From Vibrio pomeroyi (GTDB taxonomy: Bacteria; Pseudomonadota; Gammaproteobacteria; Enterobacterales; Vibrionaceae), in contig CP090854.1 in the NCBI GenBank assembly GCA_041879425.1, forward strand, positions 1,116,001-1,180,000: a DNA stretch of 64,000 nt, given 5' to 3'. The notes under the pieces were generated by a model, which saw only the letters and a list, made by a program, of their open reading frames with translations, ran no database searches and was not told where the DNA came from. Both the position numbers and the translations under genes were made by a program. Each line of letters opens with the position of its first letter. Positions within the stretch are counted from its first letter, which is position 1. Shown piece after piece: positions 60,340 through 64,000 of this stretch.

Positions 60340-60914
60340 TTAAATGTTCTCACCCAAACTAAAATACGCCAGCACTTCATCTTCGTTGTTGTAGGTGAAG
60401 TCCATACGTACATTTATGCGTTCTTGGCGTATTAAGCGATAGCGCAATCCGAGACCAACCATGGTCAGAAGGTCTCCATCGTCAAAGCTATGATATGGGT
60501 CTTTCGGGTTAAGCCTTTCACCAAACACCTTACCTACACCCGTTAAACCAACGACGGCTACGTTGTTCAAGAAGTTAATAGACGATCCAGAAATCGAGTA
60601 GCGATATTCCATTTCAAGGTTGGTCATGTGCGAGGCTATGTGGTCGTCCGCTACAAAACCGCGTTGAGCATTTCGTCCTTGTCGGCCGATAGCGTTGATG
60701 CGTTTTTGGTTTCGCCATCTGCATAGAAGTTATAGATGGGAATAACAGAAAGCCCAGTATCGACACTTGGATCGTAAAAGGGGATCGCAATGACACGAAA
60801 TTGGTCATCCAGTTCAGGTTCTTGTGATTCTCGAGTATCAACCTCGAAAGCTGAACTAGAGAAATTGGCAACAGAAGATAAGAGCGCTGTTGTCCACAAA
60901 GAGAGTCGAGTCAT
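60340..60914 (-). pseudogene. broken D15/BamA-type outer-membrane protein gene
   Basis: Two frames carry the ends of one protein. From the ATG at 60914 come a signal peptide and the family's N-terminus (FRVIAIPFYDPSVDTGLSVIPIYNFYA), which hits a stop at about 60651. A second frame picks up at once with VADDHIASHMTNLEMEYRYS and runs to the typical barrel end (VGLGLRYRL, then YFSLGENI). About 250 residues of barrel normally found between these parts are missing. An internal deletion with frameshift near 60655 explains this. Confidence 0.75.
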
Positions 60915-61073
60915 GGTTGGTGTTACGTCCAATGTATCGTGAATCGCAATCAACTTTCATATTTGGCGAGCGGCGATAATAACACGTCACTAATACTGAT
61001 TAATAGCCGGGGAATGGTAGGTGTTGGAAATATACCGTACAAAAATAAGAGCAATTGATAACATGGACAGTAA

Positions 61074-61100
61074 AAATGGTGAGGAGGGTTCCCACCATTT
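61074..61100 (-). terminator. terminator of ppiB
   Basis: 8-bp arms AAATGGTG and CACCATTT around an 11-nt loop; TTTTTA follows on the minus strand. Confidence 0.75.
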
Positions 61101-61130
61101 GAGGGGTGTTTCTTGGTCTTCGAGTACGAC

Positions 61131-61625
61131 TTAGTCGTTAATAGTAACTTTCGAGATCACAATGTCTTCGCATGGCACATCTTCGTGTCCCCAACGGATG
61201 GTCGTTGGCGCGGCTGCGATCTTGTTTACCACATCCATTCCTGCCGACACTTTCCCAAACACAGCGTAACCCCAACCAGCGTTGGTGGTCGATGTATGGT
61301 CTAGAAAATCGTTGTCATCAAGGTTGATAAAGAACTGCGCCGTTGCCGAATGTGGTGCGTCGGTACGAGCCATTGCTACAGAGCCAATCACGTTCTTTAG
61401 GCCACGGTTCGCTTCGTTGACAATAGGTGCACGCGTTGGCTTTTCTGTCATGTCGATAGTGTGGCCGCCACCTTGAATCATAAAACCTTCGATAACACGG
61501 TGAAATGTCGTGCCTTCATAGAAGCCATCTTGGCAGTATTTCAGGAAGTTTTTCGAGGTTACTGGTGCTTTCTCAAGGTTGAGTTCAATCTCGATATCGC
61601 CAAAGTTGGTGGTGAAAGTAATCAT
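61131..61625 (-). CDS. ppiB: cytoplasmic peptidyl-prolyl cis-trans isomerase B
   Basis: A 164-residue cyclophilin of the same length as E. coli PpiB. The catalytic Arg is in [13 protein letters not shown], with later residues in [13 protein letters not shown] and GYAVFGKV. There is no signal peptide once the ATG at 61625, preceded by AGGTAG, is used. It catalyses proline isomerisation during folding. It appears monocistronic. Confidence 0.96.
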   Translation of the reverse strand: MITFTTNFGDIEIELNLEKAPVTSKNFLKYCQDGFYEGTTFHRVIEGFMIQGGGHTIDMTEKPTRAPIVNEANRGLKNVIGSVAMARTDAPHSATAQFFINLDDNDFLDHTSTTNAGWGYAVFGKVSAGMDVVNKIAAAPTTIRWGHEDVPCEDIVISKVTIND

Positions 61626-61747
61626 AGGGCTACCTAAAGTTGAAATTGTTGAATCGTGAGTCACGAAATTGGGTTGCAGTATAGGGAAAATAACCACGGA
61701 TACCAGTGATGGTTTCATTGTGGTTGAATTCCCATCAACCGCCAGTA

Positions 61748-62356
61748 TTACGCTTGATACTGTTTAAGGAACATCTCGACACTTGAGTTTATGATCACTT
61801 GCTTATGCTGTGCGTCCGGTGACGGAGCGTGGCCGATGATCTGCGGCCAAAAGGCGAACGACTTAAGCAAGGCGATGAATTGAGTTGAGGCAAACAGTGG
61901 GTCGAGCTCGACTAAACGACCATCAGCCAAGGCGGCTTTGATCCAAATCGTTAGGCCACTCTCGGCTTGGGAGTATTTCTCCATTGCTTGATGAGCAAGT
62001 TCAGCGTTATGGAAATACTCAGAGAACAGCACGCGAGATAAGTCGATGAAGCCTTCGGACTCTAAAAGCTCAAGCTCTTGATTAGCAATAGACGCAAGCT
62101 GTTCGGCCAATGGTTGTTCGGCTTGGTATGGGAAATGAGTCGCCGCGAGTGTTTTGCTCCAAATACTGTCTAATATCTCATCCAGTAGTAACTCTTTGCT
62201 GGCGAAGTGGTTATACACCGTGCGCTTCGACACTTCTGCTCGGCTAGAGATTTTATCCATGCTGGTGGCCTTATAACCACGCTCGGTAAACTCTGCGATA
62301 GCGGCAGCAACGATAGATTCACGTTTCTTCTGGCTCAGTGTTTTTTTGACAGTCAT
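61748..62356 (-). CDS. TetR family transcriptional regulator
   Basis: A 202-residue TetR-type regulator. The helix-turn-helix is [39 protein letters not shown] near residues 22-60, and the C-terminal domain is of the TetR_C (AefR-like) type. The ATG at 62356 is chosen because [13 protein letters not shown] is a typical start; the open frame upstream has no family similarity. A GTATTGCATAC imperfect palindrome at 62383-62393 may be part of its operator. The divergent ybiB gene begins 238 bp away; the target is unknown. Confidence 0.88.
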   Translation of the reverse strand: MTVKKTLSQKKRESIVAAAIAEFTERGYKATSMDKISSRAEVSKRTVYNHFASKELLLDEILDSIWSKTLAATHFPYQAEQPLAEQLASIANQELELLESEGFIDLSRVLFSEYFHNAELAHQAMEKYSQAESGLTIWIKAALADGRLVELDPLFASTQFIALLKSFAFWPQIIGHAPSPDAQHKQVIINSSVEMFLKQYQA

Positions 62357-62594
62357 TTGGGTACTACTCAATCTGGCGGTTAGTATTGCATACGCCAATT
62401 TTACACCACTAAGTTTACTTTTAGAACCGCAGTCCGTTTCCTTTTCGACTCCTAATTCAGTTGCCGCTAGATTGAGGAAGTGGAGTGGTATGGCGATGAT
62501 AAGTACCTGAATCGCTTTGCAACGCGCTATCGGTGTCATAGAATCGAAGAGGTATTAAATTTTATTGATGTCTACGGAAGAGAATTAATAGTCA

Positions 62595-63551
62595 ATGAGT
62601 AGTATTTTAGAGTGTATTCGTACTGTTGGACGAGGGGAAAGAGGGCGCAAGCCTTTATCGTTCGAACAAGCCTATCGCATCATGGATGAGTATTTAAGCG
62701 GTGAGGTCGGCGACGACCAAATGGCAATGCTACTTATGTTGATTCGTGTGCAGAATGAAACCAATGAAGAAATTGCAGGCTTTGTGAAAGCATTTCAATC
62801 TCGTGTGCCTGACTTAGGAGCTGACATTGATTGGCCTTGTTACGCGGGTAAGCGTAACGACACTGTGAGTGGTAAGCCTTGGAATTTGCTAGCAGCGAAG
62901 ATACTGGCTGACGATGGTTACAAGGTATTGATGCATGGCTACATGGATAAGCCAAGTGGACGTACACACGTAGAGACTCACCTCGATCTTGTTGGTGTAC
63001 GCAGTGCAGCTGATCCGCAACAGGCCAAGCAAATTCTGGAAGAGGATGATATTGCTTACTTACCTCTCGCTAACTTTGCGCCGGAAGCTCAAACGATGAT
63101 CGGCTGGAAACACCGTTACGGTTTGCGTACGCCAATCAACACTGTGGTTCGTGCATTAAACCCTGGCGGCGGTCGTTTAGGTTTGCGTGGCAGTTTCCAC
63201 CCTGGTTTCCCACAACTTCATGCTGAAGTAGAGAATGTGATTGGCAATAAATCCCACTCGGTGATTTCATTTAAAGGCATGAACGGCGAGTCGGAATACA
63301 ACCCTAAGGTTAGCCAAACGGTGTGGATGAGTTCTCCTGATAAGGTCGAATCTTTCTATTGGGAAGAGATGATGAACTCTGATATTTCATTGCCGAGTGA
63401 GTGTGTTCTGGGCACGCCGGAAGATGAGATGGAATTGATGGCAAACACTGTTGTCGACAGCATGACGGCGATTCTTTTCGCTGAAACGCACGATAAAACC
63501 GAAGCCTACACAAAAGCCATCCGCCTTTGGGATGCGTACTGTGCTCGCTAG
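62595..63551 (+). CDS. ybiB: YbiB, phosphoribosyltransferase-fold protein
   Basis: A 318-residue protein of the TrpD2/YbiB group, related to anthranilate phosphoribosyltransferase (glycosyltransferase family 3). It keeps the N-terminal helical domain (LSFEQAYRIMDEYLSGEVGDDQMAMLLMLIRVQNET) and the phosphoribosyl-binding region, but the diphosphate loop reads AGKRNDTVSGKPWN. E. coli YbiB binds nucleic acid and lies in a LexA-linked operon, and no trp genes adjoin here, so a role in tryptophan synthesis is unlikely. Confidence 0.9.
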   Translation: MSSILECIRTVGRGERGRKPLSFEQAYRIMDEYLSGEVGDDQMAMLLMLIRVQNETNEEIAGFVKAFQSRVPDLGADIDWPCYAGKRNDTVSGKPWNLLAAKILADDGYKVLMHGYMDKPSGRTHVETHLDLVGVRSAADPQQAKQILEEDDIAYLPLANFAPEAQTMIGWKHRYGLRTPINTVVRALNPGGGRLGLRGSFHPGFPQLHAEVENVIGNKSHSVISFKGMNGESEYNPKVSQTVWMSSPDKVESFYWEEMMNSDISLPSECVLGTPEDEMELMANTVVDSMTAILFAETHDKTEAYTKAIRLWDAYCAR

Positions 63552-63594
63552 CACTCGGTCATAATTGTATAGCGGTTCGGATAGTTATTAAGAG

Positions 63595-63620
63595 AAGGTC
63601 AGCGAGTGCTGGCCTTTTTT
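63595..63620 (+). terminator. terminator of ybiB
   Basis: Stem AAGGTCAGC/GCTGGCCTT (one G-T pair) with GAGT loop and T6. Confidence 0.9.
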
Positions 63621-63715
63621 GTCCCTGATTCATTTGTGTCTGGTTCATTTGCGTATGATTGGTCGTGAGCACCTTTCTGATATAGGCATTACCGACAATG
63701 AACCGAAACTAGAGG

Positions 63716-64000
63716 TTATTTAACTCGCATCAGTCGGTGTATCTTATCTTCAAACTGAATCTCAATCACTTGTGAGATTTTCATCTTATCAACACGATCA
63801 AGCATGTTGGCTTGGTAATCGCGTTTTTTCATCCACTCTAACGGTTCTTTAAAGCCATCTTCGTTGATCACAAATGATTGATCAGTGATGGAATCTTCAA
63901 AAATATGCACAACCCAAATACGCGATTGGAAATCCAATAACTCGTTGAAGTAGGCCTTTAACTTTGAGCGATACTTAGTGACATAGGTTTGATTTGAGGC
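63716..64000 (-). CDS. hypothetical protein, C-terminal part (cut by window edge)
   Basis: An open frame entering from the right edge on the minus strand and ending at 63716; 94 residues are visible. The sequence (KAYFNELLDFQSRIWVVHIFEDSITDQSFVIN, ending FEDKIHRLMRVK) is soluble and charged. I do not recognise the family. The start lies outside the window. Confidence 0.65.
   Translation of the reverse strand, partial: ASNQTYVTKYRSKLKAYFNELLDFQSRIWVVHIFEDSITDQSFVINEDGFKEPLEWMKKRDYQANMLDRVDKMKISQVIEIQFEDKIHRLMRVK

Noticed and set aside
62595..63551. Anthranilate phosphoribosyltransferase (TrpD)
   Set aside because: The length and motif variants fit YbiB, and there are no tryptophan genes nearby.

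Overview
The window looks like ordinary chromosome from a marine gammaproteobacterium, most likely Vibrio (Splendidus clade would fit). This is an inference from gene families (SdaA with a C-terminal Cys tail, AhpC/AhpF, CyoABCDE, TcyP, Blc, GloA/NemA), moderate GC content and short GC-rich intergenic repeats. I see no rRNA, tRNA, integrase, transposase, phage structural gene or CRISPR array. Both edges cut a gene.

Layout. 1-5.3 kb: a truncated MFS permease divergent from a sodium:solute symporter and L-serine deaminase, then an Lrp-type regulator divergent from a LysE exporter. 5.3-8.7 kb: ahpC and ahpF with an OxyR-like site, and a VOC (glyoxalase-fold) protein. 8.8-11.7 kb: an AraC-type regulator between a secreted FISUMP-domain protein and a patatin-like lipoprotein, whose two promoters match over about 70 bp. 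11.9-18.2 kb: a purine permease with a hairpin over its ribosome-binding site, an RlpA-like lipoprotein, an exported pyrophosphatase-like DHH protein, a BRCT protein and a pentapeptide protein, with repeated terminators and GC-rich repeats between them. 18.2-23.5 kb: an ArsR regulator and permease under a palindromic operator, then rhodanese, CoA-disulfide-reductase-like protein and cystine carrier. 24-31.5 kb: two amidohydrolases flank an AT-rich divergent pair, a collagen-like secreted protein and a five-repeat Ig-like lipoprotein. 31.6-41.2 kb: regulators, lipocalin, cytochrome b561, YdhR, and a TetR-controlled RND efflux pair. 41.9-46.7 kb: cyoABCDE. 47.4-55.8 kb: an alkylsulfatase, HlyD-type export pair, outer-membrane protein, FadL-like porin and LysR regulator that share one 14-bp palindrome. 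55.9-58.5 kb: gloA-nemA and an EamA carrier. 58.5-60.2 kb: a MarR-cytochrome b561 operon divergent from a c'-type cytochrome across a 50-bp palindrome. 60.3-64 kb: a broken D15-type porin, ppiB, a TetR regulator, ybiB and a cut gene.

The main interest is regulatory. Four small local regulons can be read from repeated operators: (1) ATCG-N6-CGAT upstream of the sulfatase, export, porin and LysR genes; (2) an identical 27-bp inverted repeat abutting the -35 box of both glyoxalase-type genes, 48 kb apart; (3) the AraC-type paired promoters of the FISUMP and patatin genes; (4) the 50-bp palindrome between the b- and c-type cytochromes. The sulfatase-porin-exporter-LysR set is the best candidate for an undescribed system, perhaps uptake, cleavage and export of sulfated amphiphiles. 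That role is an inference from family membership and shared operators.
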